From an uncultured Selenomonadales bacterium (GTDB lineage Bacteria > Bacillota > Negativicutes > Selenomonadales > Selenomonadaceae): 64,000 nt of DNA. This document shows, one piece after another, positions 41,773 through 51,074 of this stretch. Every line of letters begins with the position of its first letter. Within the stretch, counting starts at the first letter, position 1. Made by a program: the position numbers and the translations under genes. The stretch lies in assembly GCA_937877565.1 (NCBI GenBank), contig CALFJB010000035.1:148627-212626 (forward strand), read 5' to 3'. A model generated the notes under the pieces. That model saw nothing but the letters and a program-made list of their open reading frames with translations, had not been told where the DNA came from and ran no database searches.

Positions 41773-43596
41773 TTACGATTCAGAAATTTTAAATCCCAAT
41801 TCAATAGCCTTGTTAAGATACTTTTCAGCCTCTGCAGTGTTGCCAAGTTTTTTATAACAATCGCTGATATTTTTCCAAATCCAATTACTTTTGGGATAAA
41901 TTTCAATCGCTTTTTTATAGGCGTTAATGGCGTCGTTATAATCGCCCGTCGTTTGATACGTCAAAGCTAAATGTAACCACGTTGACATAACTTTTGGCGC
42001 AAATTCAGTAGCCTCTTTGAAACATTCTATGGCGTTTGGATAATCTTTCATCTGCAGATAAACTTCACCCCAACCAATCAAAGTTAAAGCATTTCCAGGA
42101 AAAAGTTTCATTGCCTGTTCAAAGTTTTCCAGTGCCTTGTCGTATTGCCCAGATTTATAATAAACCCAGCCGAGATTGCTCCACGCATCTACATTTTGGT
42201 TATCAAGCTCAATAGCTTTTTTAAAACTTGCGGCGGCGTTTGTATAGTCTTCTTTGAAAAAATAATTTTCGCCTAAAATACTCCACGCCAAAACCGCGTT
42301 TGTATTTATTTCAACGGCGCGGCGCGAACATTCAACGGCTTTATCGTAATTTTCCAACGCGCGATAACTGTAGCTTAAAAGTATCAGCTCCATAATATCA
42401 TCCGGCGATTTTTCCAAAATTTTTTGATTCAATTCAATAGCCTTGTTAAAATATTCAAGTGCCTTTTCTTTTTGTCCAATTTGCAAAAACAAATTGCCCA
42501 TTCCGCTTAAAATAATGGAGTTATTTGGATCAAGTTCAATCGCCTTTGTATAAAGTTCAAAAGACTTTTCATAATTGTACATTGCAGAATAAACATTGCC
42601 AAGACTGCTCCAAGCGTAGGCACGATTGGGCGCAATTTCTACGGCTTTATTGCAAAATTCCAGTGCTTTATCCAAATCGCCACTTCTTATATACATACCG
42701 CTTAAATTGCAAAGTGGATATAAAAGTTTTTCGTCAAGCGAAATGGATTTTTTGTAACATTCAACAGATTTTTCAAAGTTGCCGAGATGTGCATATGTAA
42801 CGCCCAAATTATTCCACGCCAGCGCGTTTTTGTCGTTGAGTTCAATAGCCTTTTGGTTGTACTCCATAGCTTTTTGAGAATTGCCAAAATCGTTATAAAC
42901 TGCGCCGAGCCACGCCCACGCATTTGCATAACTGGGATCAATTTCAGTTGCTTTATTTAAGGCATCGATAGCGGCGGGATATTCTCTGTTGTTGTAAAAA
43001 TTTTCGCCTTGTTCGGTAAGTTGTAACGCGCTGAATTTTTCTTCATTGCGTTTGAAGTCTTTGGAAATTTCCTGCCGTTCAATTTCATTTGCAACTTTGT
43101 ATTTCGCCTTCAATTCGGCAAGTTCAGAATTAAGGCGGGCTTTATCTGCCTCTAATTCCTTGACGCGGTGAGTTGCCTCTTCGATTTTATCGCGTCCTCT
43201 GTAAAGTTGCTCCTGCACATTTTCAGTATCAACCGTAACGGTTATATGGCAACGGTACTGAATAATACTTTCGTTTATAACTTCAACAGAAATTGGAGCC
43301 TCAACCACTTGCAAAACGGTTGCCGAAACTGTACGAATTTCATCACGTGTAAGGTTGCCGTTTTTAACTTCAGAAATACTTTCAACAAAAACGCTAGCTT
43401 GTTCACTTGCGGCGCGTTTGGCGTCTGCGCGAGCGCGTTCTTTGGCAACGGCGGGATTTTCTTCCGGTCCATCGCCCATTGTGTAAAAACCTTCAGCCTC
43501 AATAGTTTGAATTTCGGCGGACGCTACAGGAATTGACGCGGGATTAAATAAAAGTCCGCTCAAAATTGCCGCCGCTATTTTTTTCTTTAGATTCAT
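41773..43596 (-). CDS. Exported TPR-repeat protein with LPP20-like N-terminal domain
   Basis: A 607-residue protein. A signal peptide (KKIAAAILSGLLFNPASIPVASA) is followed by an N-terminal domain (about 30-120) resembling the LPP20/FlgT-N fold: GFYTMGDGPEENPAVAKERARADAKRAASEQASV and a later beta strand YRCHITVTVDTENV. A coiled coil spans about 125-185. Then come about eleven tetratricopeptide repeats (pattern AWxxLGxxYxxxGxxxKAxExxxKAIEL). It is probably a periplasmic or envelope scaffold. It lies immediately downstream of glnS. Confidence 0.85.
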   Translation of the reverse strand: MNLKKKIAAAILSGLLFNPASIPVASAEIQTIEAEGFYTMGDGPEENPAVAKERARADAKRAASEQASVFVESISEVKNGNLTRDEIRTVSATVLQVVEAPISVEVINESIIQYRCHITVTVDTENVQEQLYRGRDKIEEATHRVKELEADKARLNSELAELKAKYKVANEIERQEISKDFKRNEEKFSALQLTEQGENFYNNREYPAAIDALNKATEIDPSYANAWAWLGAVYNDFGNSQKAMEYNQKAIELNDKNALAWNNLGVTYAHLGNFEKSVECYKKSISLDEKLLYPLCNLSGMYIRSGDLDKALEFCNKAVEIAPNRAYAWSSLGNVYSAMYNYEKSFELYTKAIELDPNNSIILSGMGNLFLQIGQKEKALEYFNKAIELNQKILEKSPDDIMELILLSYSYRALENYDKAVECSRRAVEINTNAVLAWSILGENYFFKEDYTNAAASFKKAIELDNQNVDAWSNLGWVYYKSGQYDKALENFEQAMKLFPGNALTLIGWGEVYLQMKDYPNAIECFKEATEFAPKVMSTWLHLALTYQTTGDYNDAINAYKKAIEIYPKSNWIWKNISDCYKKLGNTAEAEKYLNKAIELGFKISES

Positions 43597-43599
43597 AAT

Positions 43600-45252
43600 T
43601 TAATCCTTAACCTTTTGCCAAGAATCTTTCAAGCCGACAACGCGATTAAACACCAATTTTTCCGGCGTCGTGTCAGGGTCTGTTACAAAATAGCCAAGCC
43701 TCAAAAATTGAAAATGTTTGCCCGCCGCAGTCAATTTTACGCTGGGTTCAATCAGCGCGTTTTCAATTACAATCAAAGAATTTGGATTAAGTGCGCCGAG
43801 CCAATCTTCAGGAAGGTTGCCTTTTTCGTCCGTTGTCAAAAGATAATCGTACAGGCGAACTTCAGCTTTCAGCGCGTGTTGTGCGCTAACCCAGTGAATT
43901 GTGCCTTTAATTTTTCTGTTGGCAGTTGCGCCGCCGCTTTTTGAAGTTGGATCAATCGTACAGCGCAATTCAATAACATTGCCCGCCGCGTCTTTTATAA
44001 CTTCTTCGCACTTGATAATATAAGCGTATTTCAAGCGAACTTCGCCGCCCGGTTTAAGACGGAAAAATTTTTTCGGCGCGTCTTCCATAAAGTCATCGCG
44101 TTCAATGAAAATTTCGCGCGTAAATGGAACATAGCGGCTTGCACTGCGCGACGGGTGATTTTCGGCAAAAAGATATTCGGTTTTATTTTCTTCAACGTTC
44201 GTTAAAACCACTTTCAGCGGATTTAAAACCGCCATAACTCTATCAGCATTGTTATTTAAATCTTCGCGCACGCAATGTTCCAACATTGCAACATCAACAA
44301 GACTGTTACTTTTTGCCACGCCAATTTCATTACAAAAATTTCTTATAGCCGCAGGAGTAAAGCCGCGCCGTCTCATTCCAGAAAGTGTAGGCATACGCGG
44401 ATCGTCCCAACCGCGCACGTGCTTTTCTTCAACAAGTTGACGCAATTTTCTTTTACTGGTAATTGTGTTGGTTAAGTCAAGCCGCGCAAATTCAATTTGA
44501 CGCGGGCGGGTATTAACGTCGAATCCCAATGAATCTAAAAGCCAATCATAAAACGGGCGGTGGTCTTCAAATTCCAACGTGCAAACAGAATGGCTAATAC
44601 CTTCAATGGCGTCTTCAAGCGGGTGTGCAAAGTCGTACATTGGATAAATTAACCATTCGTCGCCGGTGTGATGATGAGTTGTGCGCGTAATTCTGTAAAT
44701 GACGGGATCGCGCATATTTATATTTGGGGACGCCATATCAATTTTGGCGCGTAAAACTTTTTCGCCGTCGGCAAATTCGCCCGCCTTCATACGTTCAAAC
44801 AGATTTAAATTTTCTTCAATCGAACGGTTACGGCAGGGACTTTCTTTGCCCGGTTCAGTCAAAGTTCCGCGATAAGCTTTAATTTCTTCCGCGCTTAAAT
44901 CGTCAACGTAAGCAAGCCCGCGCTTAATCAATTCAACCGCGTATTCGTAAAACTTGCCGAAATAATCTGACGCAAAAAATTTTCTGTCGCCCCAATCGAA
45001 GCCGAGCCATTTAATATCTTCCTGAATTGAATCGACGTACTCAACATCTTCTTTGGTAGGGTTAGTGTCGTCGAAACGCAAATTGCAAAGCCCGTTATTA
45101 AAATTTGCCAATCCAAAATTCAAGCAAACGGACTTAGCGTGTCCAATGTGCAAATAGCCGTTCGGTTCAGGCGGAAACCGTGTTAAAATACCGTTCGTGT
45201 ATTTGCCTTCTTTTAAATCGTTTTCAATTTCCTGTTGGATAAAATTTACCAT
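43600..45252 (-). CDS. glnS: Glutaminyl-tRNA synthetase
   Basis: A 550-residue class I synthetase. HIGH-like HIGHAKS (in RFPPEPNGYLHIGHAKSV), KMSKS-like SKRKLRQLV, and two beta-barrel anticodon-binding domains after about residue 340. Its presence implies direct charging of tRNA-Gln; many Firmicutes use GatCAB instead. The start lies behind GAGGAGTT. The stop is 3 bases before the TPR gene start. Confidence 0.96.
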   Translation of the reverse strand: MVNFIQQEIENDLKEGKYTNGILTRFPPEPNGYLHIGHAKSVCLNFGLANFNNGLCNLRFDDTNPTKEDVEYVDSIQEDIKWLGFDWGDRKFFASDYFGKFYEYAVELIKRGLAYVDDLSAEEIKAYRGTLTEPGKESPCRNRSIEENLNLFERMKAGEFADGEKVLRAKIDMASPNINMRDPVIYRITRTTHHHTGDEWLIYPMYDFAHPLEDAIEGISHSVCTLEFEDHRPFYDWLLDSLGFDVNTRPRQIEFARLDLTNTITSKRKLRQLVEEKHVRGWDDPRMPTLSGMRRRGFTPAAIRNFCNEIGVAKSNSLVDVAMLEHCVREDLNNNADRVMAVLNPLKVVLTNVEENKTEYLFAENHPSRSASRYVPFTREIFIERDDFMEDAPKKFFRLKPGGEVRLKYAYIIKCEEVIKDAAGNVIELRCTIDPTSKSGGATANRKIKGTIHWVSAQHALKAEVRLYDYLLTTDEKGNLPEDWLGALNPNSLIVIENALIEPSVKLTAAGKHFQFLRLGYFVTDPDTTPEKLVFNRVVGLKDSWQKVKD

Positions 45253-45311
45253 TTAAAACTCCTCAATCTATAAAGTTATATTTTTGACAAAATTTTAGAA
45301 TTGGGAAAGAT

Positions 45312-45420
45312 GGGCGCACAGGACGTGCGCCCAGCCGCGCTTAACGACGTGATGTCGTTATGTGCGGCTGTTTCTTTCTTTTGGTAGGGTTTTCTTTCTT
45401 TGCGCCAAAGAAAGAAAAGC
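45312..45420. repeat. Composite hairpin repeat upstream of glnS
   Basis: Perfect GGGCGCAC/GTGCGCCC arms are followed by an AGCCGCGC...GTGCGGCT hairpin with inner AACGACGTGATGTCGTT. The tail TTTCTTTCTTTTGGTAGGG then pairs partly with AAAGAAAGAAAAG. Tail wording matches other elements; the GC-rich head is different. Confidence 0.82.
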
Positions 45421-45477
45421 CGTTTTAAAAAGTTAAAAATATTCCAACGCCAAACGAAAGAAACTACATTCAAAAAA

Positions 45478-46257
45478 TTAACCGTATATAAAATTTTTCA
45501 CATAACTACGAAGACGCTTTACACCTTCAGCAATTTTTTCATCTTGCGGCAGATTTTCTACAATTTTTTCAATGTAGCCGCGCTCCACAATTTTTTTCAT
45601 AGTCCATGCAAAATTTATATCGTAAATCCACATCAAGCGCACAATTTTTCTATCGCCGTTGGTACGAATTTTCCTGTAGTCGGCTTGCTTGCCGGTAATG
45701 AAATTTTCAACAAAATCAGGGCTGACATCTGCGCGTTGTACGCCTTTAATAAATTTTGGCATTTTATCAGCGTTTTCTTGCGCTAGGAACGGCTCCAAAA
45801 CTCTATAAATATCCAGTTTATCAGCGTCACGAATAACTTTTGCAAATAAAATTTTTCTGTCGTCTTCGCAAGGCGCAATATTTTTTTTGTTGTGTTGCTG
45901 AATCGCAAATTTCACAATTTCATAATCAGCGGCGTCAAGATTTTTAAAAAATTCCAGCTCCTCAATAACTTTAATCGCTAAATCTGCATGGTCTTCTGAA
46001 TCAGCGTCGTTGAAAGTTTTGTAAATGCTGTACTGCCGAAATCTGCCCACATCGTGAAACAATCCAATAATTTCTGCCAATTCGCTGTCGTGCTTAGAAA
46101 AATTTAAAAATTTGGCAAGCTCAATGCAATTCGCCGTAACGTAGCCGGTATGTTTTTCTTTTATCAAAATTCCTTGCTGAACTTCGTCGTCTTTGCTGTA
46201 AAAACTTTTCATATAATCGTTCATCCACTTGTGCATTTCGTTTAAAATTTCTTGCAT
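45478..46257 (-). CDS. HD-domain phosphohydrolase
   Basis: A 259-residue metal-dependent hydrolase. The HD signature is complete: KHTGYVTANCIELAKF (first His), GLFHDVGRFRQY (His-Asp), FAIQQHNKK and the distal RDADKLDIYRV (Asp). Likely a nucleotide or phosphate-ester hydrolase; the substrate is unknown. It starts at ATG 46257, behind GGTGGTG. Confidence 0.82.
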   Translation of the reverse strand: MQEILNEMHKWMNDYMKSFYSKDDEVQQGILIKEKHTGYVTANCIELAKFLNFSKHDSELAEIIGLFHDVGRFRQYSIYKTFNDADSEDHADLAIKVIEELEFFKNLDAADYEIVKFAIQQHNKKNIAPCEDDRKILFAKVIRDADKLDIYRVLEPFLAQENADKMPKFIKGVQRADVSPDFVENFITGKQADYRKIRTNGDRKIVRLMWIYDINFAWTMKKIVERGYIEKIVENLPQDEKIAEGVKRLRSYVKNFIYG

Positions 46258-46329
46258 TTAATCACCACCTTAAAAAAAATCAACTTAGATATTATAACAG
46301 ATTGCGCCGAAATTGGAATACGCCACAAT

Positions 46330-46354
46330 AAAAAAACTCCGACTGACGCCGGAG
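46330..46354 (-). terminator. Intrinsic terminator of ctsR
   Basis: On the minus strand the CTCCGGC...GTCGGAG stem is followed by seven T. It lies 15 bases beyond the ctsR stop. Confidence 0.85.
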
Positions 46355-46368
46355 CCGTAAAAATTTTT

Positions 46369-46845
46369 TCAGCTGATATTAGCCAAAGTTGCAAAAATGG
46401 AACGTGTAAGTTTGGCGCGTTCGGCGGCTGACATTTTTTCATTACTTTCACTTTGATAAAAATTTAAAATCGTATTTGCGATAATCATAAATTCCCGCCG
46501 CGTTATAAGTTTGTTGGCTAAAAGATTTGTCAAAAAAGATTTCACGGTTTCAAAAGGCGTATCCTCTTTAATTTGATTGATTATGCTGTTGTACAAAAAA
46601 TCTTTTTCCAATTCAGGGTCTTCAATAATCGTTATACGAATATAGCCGCCTAAACCGCGCCGCGATTCAACCATAAAGCCCCTGTCGTGCGTGAATCGCG
46701 TACTCAAAACATAACTGATTTGCGACGGCGCACAACTGATTTTATCCGCTAATTCGCTCCTGCTAAGTTCAACGAATCCCGCCGCCTTTTCTTCAAGTTG
46801 CTTGAGGATATAATTTTCAACTATATCAGCTTTATTATTCAACAT
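46369..46845 (-). CDS. ctsR: Transcriptional repressor CtsR
   Basis: A 158-residue heat-shock repressor. The winged-helix N-terminal half has the conserved ADKISCAPSQISYVLSTRFTHDRGFMVESRRGLGGYIRI, with the glycine-rich thermosensing wing. Its usual partners mcsA, mcsB and clpC are not beside it; transcription ends after this single gene. It starts with GAGGTGATT upstream and uses a TTGCAA/TATAAT promoter. Confidence 0.95.
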   Translation of the reverse strand: MLNNKADIVENYILKQLEEKAAGFVELSRSELADKISCAPSQISYVLSTRFTHDRGFMVESRRGLGGYIRITIIEDPELEKDFLYNSIINQIKEDTPFETVKSFLTNLLANKLITRREFMIIANTILNFYQSESNEKMSAAERAKLTRSIFATLANIS

Positions 46846-46869
46846 TTTAAATCACCTCGACTATTTGAC

Positions 46870-46897
46870 ATTATATTAACTTTTTGATTTTTTGCAA
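46870..46897 (-). promoter_or_regulatory. Promoter of ctsR with possible CtsR-like site
   Basis: Minus strand TTGCAA and TATAAT are separated by 16 bases. Overlapping the start region is TGTCAAATAGTCGAGG, a degenerate pair of (A/G)GTCAAA half-sites with the wrong spacing. Autoregulation is plausible, not shown. Confidence 0.5.
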
Positions 46898-46976
46898 GTT
46901 TTTTTTATACGATTGAAGGCGCAAAAAAGGAAATTTCGCAATGACAGGGAATATATAACGCACGGAGGATGGAGAC

Positions 46977-48761
46977 GTGGAAAATACGGAAATGGAAGAA
47001 TTTATAAACGCCGTGCAGGAACGTTCAGATATTTATGAAGTAGTTTCTCGGTACGTACCCTTGACTTTGAAAAGCGGGCGTTTTTGGGCTTGTTGTCCGT
47101 TCCACGAAGAAAAAACTCCTTCCTTTACGGTTACGCCGGACAAAGGTGTTTTTTATTGTTTTGGTTGTCATACGGGCGGAAATGTTTTCAAGTTTATTTC
47201 GCTGATTGAACATATCACGTATTTTGAGGCGGTAAAACTTCAAGCCGAAAGACTCGGTATAAATTTGCCTTCACGAAAGAAAACTTCTGACGAAATTAAA
47301 TTTGAACAGGAAAAGGACGCCTTACTGAAGATAACTACTTTAACGCGGGATTTTTATCATAACTGCTTGGTAAAAACTGCTGAAGGCGAACAAGGCAGGA
47401 AATATCTTGCGGCGCGTGGAATATCTGAAAAAGTCATTAAAGAGTTTAAACTTGGATTTGCGCCGGATTCTTGGGACGCACTCACGAAAAAAATTATTTC
47501 ACGTGGTTTTAGTGAAAGTCAACTGGTTTCAGCCGGTCTTGCAGTGGAGCGAAAAAATAGCAGTGGCGTTTTTGACAGGTTGCGCGGCAGGGTTATTATA
47601 CCAATTTCTGATATTTCCGGTAAAGTTGTGGCGTTTGGCGGAAGAATTTTAATTGATGAGAAAGATCAGCCGAAATATTTGAACACGCCGGAAACTGAAA
47701 TTTTCAGCAAAGGCAAGTTGCTTTTTGGTCTTGATAAGTCTAACCGTGCGATCATTTCTGCGAACACTGCAATTATTGTTGAAGGCTATATGGATGCCAT
47801 TTCACTTTACAGCGCGGGAATTGAAAACGTTGTGGCGTCATTGGGTACGGCTTTTACTGAAGATCACGCAAAAATTTTATCACGGTATGCACGGCGAATT
47901 ATTTTTTGTTACGACAGCGACGAGGCGGGACAACGTGCCACAGTTCGCGCCTTGCCAATGATGAAAAATACCGGCGTTGAGGTCTTTATTTTAATCGTTC
48001 CCGACGGCAAAGACCCTGATGAATTTATTCAAAAACACGGTAAAGACGCTTTCAAAAAACTTTTGGAGAATGTCACGCCGTTTATAGATTATCTATTTAA
48101 TTACAAATTCAAACAAACCGATTGTTCCACATTGCGCGGAAAAATGCAAGTACTTCGTGAAATGTTCCCGCTTTGTGCCGAAATAAAAAATAACGTAATT
48201 CAAAGAGAGTACTTTAAAAAATTTTCTACGGCACTTTTGCTTGACGAAGATTTAATTTTAGAGGAATGGAAAAAATTTTCTGCGCGTTCGCCAAATTCAA
48301 AAAATGAAAATCAGAAAAATTTGCCGCCGTTAAAAATTTCTCTAATTCAACAATCCGGCGGCAGCATTATAAAAACTCTTTGGAATGAGCCAGAACTTTT
48401 AAATTACGTAAATTCTTTTATATCATCAAAAAATTTTATAACTGTTCATCAAGAAATTATAAATTATATTGAAAAATGTTATTCTGAAGGGAAAACGCCT
48501 GATATTTTTAACGCAAATTCAGAATTGACGCCGGAGGCAAATTGGGAAATTTCTCGAATACTCGGCAAAGATGAGCCGTACGATTCGCAAATGTCAGCGT
48601 TTCAAGATTCTATAAAAATTATGCGTCGTCTGATACTTGAAAGGCGTTATCAGCAAATTAACAACGCCGCCGAAAATTTTTTTAAGGTCGGCGATATAAA
48701 ATCTTGGAAGGAACAACTTCAAGCCTTGCAGGAAATTCAAAAAGAAATTACCGAATTATAA
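46977..48761 (+). CDS. dnaG: DNA primase
   Basis: A 594-residue primase making RNA primers at the replication fork. The CHC2 zinc finger is at about 38-65 (CCPFHEEKTPSFTVT, YCFGCHTGGN). The catalytic core has GFAPDSWDAL, GGRILIDEKDQPKYLNTPET and the Toprim motif IIVEGYMDAISLYSAG with ICYDSDEAG. The C-terminal helicase-binding domain is shorter and divergent. GTG start with CGGAGG upstream. rpoD follows, the classic dnaG-rpoD order. Confidence 0.96.
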   Translation: MENTEMEEFINAVQERSDIYEVVSRYVPLTLKSGRFWACCPFHEEKTPSFTVTPDKGVFYCFGCHTGGNVFKFISLIEHITYFEAVKLQAERLGINLPSRKKTSDEIKFEQEKDALLKITTLTRDFYHNCLVKTAEGEQGRKYLAARGISEKVIKEFKLGFAPDSWDALTKKIISRGFSESQLVSAGLAVERKNSSGVFDRLRGRVIIPISDISGKVVAFGGRILIDEKDQPKYLNTPETEIFSKGKLLFGLDKSNRAIISANTAIIVEGYMDAISLYSAGIENVVASLGTAFTEDHAKILSRYARRIIFCYDSDEAGQRATVRALPMMKNTGVEVFILIVPDGKDPDEFIQKHGKDAFKKLLENVTPFIDYLFNYKFKQTDCSTLRGKMQVLREMFPLCAEIKNNVIQREYFKKFSTALLLDEDLILEEWKKFSARSPNSKNENQKNLPPLKISLIQQSGGSIIKTLWNEPELLNYVNSFISSKNFITVHQEIINYIEKCYSEGKTPDIFNANSELTPEANWEISRILGKDEPYDSQMSAFQDSIKIMRRLILERRYQQINNAAENFFKVGDIKSWKEQLQALQEIQKEITEL

Positions 48762-48797
48762 TTTTATAAAATTTTAAATATTGAAAGGAGCTACAGT

Positions 48798-50027
48798 ATG
48801 ACAGGAAAAACTAGAACTGTCGAAGCAGGAAAAAATTCCACTGTCGAAACAGAAAAAGCTGGTGCTGTCGATTCAAAAATAACTGAAATGGGCGGCGATC
48901 GTAGCTCTCAAATAGTATCGATGCTTTTTGACAAGGCGGCTAAAAACGCTTATAAATTGTCGCAAAGCGATTTGATAGATGCTACGCAGAGACCGGATTT
49001 ATCGGCGGACAAAGAGGCAGCGGAATTTGAATACATATACACGGAGTTGTCAAAACAAGGCGTTGAAATAATTGACGATACCGACAAGCAAGATTTGACT
49101 TCGCTTTCAACTGCAGATTTGCCGCAAAGTGAAGAATCAGAAAAAGTTACTTCAAGTGAAGGAATAGAAATTACCGTGCCGGATGGCGTGGCGATTGATG
49201 ATCCTGTTAGAATGTACCTGAAAGAAATTGGGCGCGTACCGCTTTTAACCGCGCAACAGGAAATTGAACTTGCAAAACGTATGGAAAAGAATGACGAGGA
49301 CGGCAAATTGGCGCAAAAAGAATTGGCTGAAGCAAATTTGCGCCTTGTTGTCAGCATTGCCAAAAGATACGTTGGGCGCGGTATGATGTTTCTTGATTTA
49401 ATTCAGGAAGGCAATTTGGGACTGATTAAAGCGGTTGAAAAGTTTGACTACAACAAAGGTTACAAATTTTCAACTTACGCCACGTGGTGGATTCGTCAAG
49501 CGATAACGCGAGCCATTGCAGATCAAGCGCGTACAATCAGAATCCCCGTGCATATGGTTGAAACGATTAACAAATTGATTAGAGTTTCACGGCAACTTTT
49601 GCAGGAATACGGGCGCGAACCTACTGCCGAAGAAATTTCTGTTGAAATGGAAGTGCCGGTTGATCGTGTTCGTGAAATTATGAAAATCGCTCAAGAACCT
49701 GTATCTTTGGAAACGCCTATTGGGGAAGAGGAAGATTCACATTTGGGCGATTTTATCGAAGATCATGACGCACAAGCACCGGCGGACGTTGCATCTTTTA
49801 CGCTTTTAAAGGAGCAACTTACCGAAGTTTTGAGTACTTTAACGCCGCGTGAAAAAGACGTTTTGAAATTGCGTTTTGGACTGGAAGACGGCAAGGCGCG
49901 TACACTTGAAGAAGTCGGAAAAAATTTCCACGTTACACGCGAAAGAATCAGACAAATTGAGGCTAAGGCGTTGCGTAAACTTCGCCACCCAAGTCGCAGT
50001 AAAAAATTGAAAGATTTTCTCGAATAA
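48798..50027 (+). CDS. rpoD: Primary sigma factor RpoD (SigA)
   Basis: A 409-residue housekeeping sigma factor. Region 1.2 includes DDPVRMYLKEIGRVPLL; region 2 includes LRLVVSIAKRYVGRGMMFLDLIQEGNLGLIKAVEKFDYNKGYKFSTYATWWIRQAI; region 3; and region 4.2 ends VTRERIRQIEAKALRKLRHPSR. The first 30 residues carry an unusual repeated TVEAGKN/TVETEKAG motif. It reads the TTGACA/TATAAT promoters seen throughout the window. GGAG site present. Confidence 0.97.
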   Translation: MTGKTRTVEAGKNSTVETEKAGAVDSKITEMGGDRSSQIVSMLFDKAAKNAYKLSQSDLIDATQRPDLSADKEAAEFEYIYTELSKQGVEIIDDTDKQDLTSLSTADLPQSEESEKVTSSEGIEITVPDGVAIDDPVRMYLKEIGRVPLLTAQQEIELAKRMEKNDEDGKLAQKELAEANLRLVVSIAKRYVGRGMMFLDLIQEGNLGLIKAVEKFDYNKGYKFSTYATWWIRQAITRAIADQARTIRIPVHMVETINKLIRVSRQLLQEYGREPTAEEISVEMEVPVDRVREIMKIAQEPVSLETPIGEEEDSHLGDFIEDHDAQAPADVASFTLLKEQLTEVLSTLTPREKDVLKLRFGLEDGKARTLEEVGKNFHVTRERIRQIEAKALRKLRHPSRSKKLKDFLE

Positions 50028-50031
50028 AAAA

Positions 50032-50059
50032 AGGCTGTCGCAAATGCGGCAGTCTTTTT
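50032..50059 (+). terminator. Intrinsic terminator after rpoD
   Basis: GGCTGTCGC and GCGGCAGTC arms surround AAAT, followed by five T. A GU/mismatched stem but a normal U tract. Confidence 0.85.
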
Positions 50060-50083
50060 AATTTGCGATATGGCAAAAAGATT

Positions 50084-51052
50084 TTAAAGCCATTGCGCGG
50101 CGTCAATAGCGTGGTAAGTTATGATAATATCTGCGCCTGCGCGTTTCATTGACGTTAAACTTTCCAAAACAATTCGCCGTTCATCAATCCAGCCGTTAGC
50201 CGCCGCCGCTTTAACCATTGTGTATTCGCCACTGACATTGTACACGGCAACGGGATTATTAATTTCTGCGCGAACCTTGCTGACAATATCAAGGTACGCA
50301 AGCGCAGGTTTAACCATAATAATATCTGCGCCTTCATCAATATCAAGTGCAACTTCTTTCAACGCCTCTCTGACGTTCGCACAATCCATTTGATATTGTT
50401 TCCTGTCGCCGAATTGTGGCGCACTGTTCGCCGCGTCTCTGAAAGGTCCGTAAAAGCCGGAGGCGTATTTAACCGCGTAACTCATTATTACAACGTTGGA
50501 AAAATTATTTTCGTCCAACGCCTCACGAATTGCCGCAATTCTTCCATCCATCATATCTGAAGGGGCGATAATATCTGCGCCCGCCGCCGCTTGACTTACT
50601 GCCACTTTTTGCAACAATTTTAAAGTTTCGTCGTTGTCAACATAACTGCCGCAAAGTTTGCCGCAATGTCCGTGACTTGTATACTGACAAAGACAAACGT
50701 CGCCGACAATTAAAAGTTCGGGGACGGCTTTTTTAATTTCAGAAATGGCGCGTTGTACAGGGCTAGTCATATCCCACGCACTGGAGCCAATTTCGTCTTT
50801 ATATTCTGGAAGTCCAAAAACTTCAACTGCCAAAATTCCCAATGCAGAAATTTTTTTTGCAAGTTCAACGGCGTTATCAACTGACAAATGGTAACAATTC
50901 GGCATACTTGGAATTTCTTCACGAATATTTTTGCCCGGTACTACAAAAATTGGGTACACAAAATCTTTTACGGTTAAATTTGTTTCACTTACCAGAGAGC
51001 GCATATTTTCAGAAATTCTCAATCTGCGCGGGCGTATTATTTTATTGAACAT
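50084..51052 (-). CDS. hemB: Porphobilinogen synthase (delta-aminolevulinate dehydratase)
   Basis: A 322-residue enzyme condensing two aminolevulinate molecules in tetrapyrrole synthesis. The zinc-site cysteines lie in GDVCLCQYTSHGHCG (about residues 117-131), and both Schiff-base lysines are present in YAVKYASGFYGPFRDA and IMVKPALAYLDI. It follows a restriction-modification pair that separates it from cobA-hemD. Other heme genes are outside the window. Confidence 0.95.
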   Translation of the reverse strand: MFNKIIRPRRLRISENMRSLVSETNLTVKDFVYPIFVVPGKNIREEIPSMPNCYHLSVDNAVELAKKISALGILAVEVFGLPEYKDEIGSSAWDMTSPVQRAISEIKKAVPELLIVGDVCLCQYTSHGHCGKLCGSYVDNDETLKLLQKVAVSQAAAGADIIAPSDMMDGRIAAIREALDENNFSNVVIMSYAVKYASGFYGPFRDAANSAPQFGDRKQYQMDCANVREALKEVALDIDEGADIIMVKPALAYLDIVSKVRAEINNPVAVYNVSGEYTMVKAAAANGWIDERRIVLESLTSMKRAGADIIITYHAIDAAQWL

Positions 51053-51074
51053 TTTTCAACCTCCATAAAAATTT

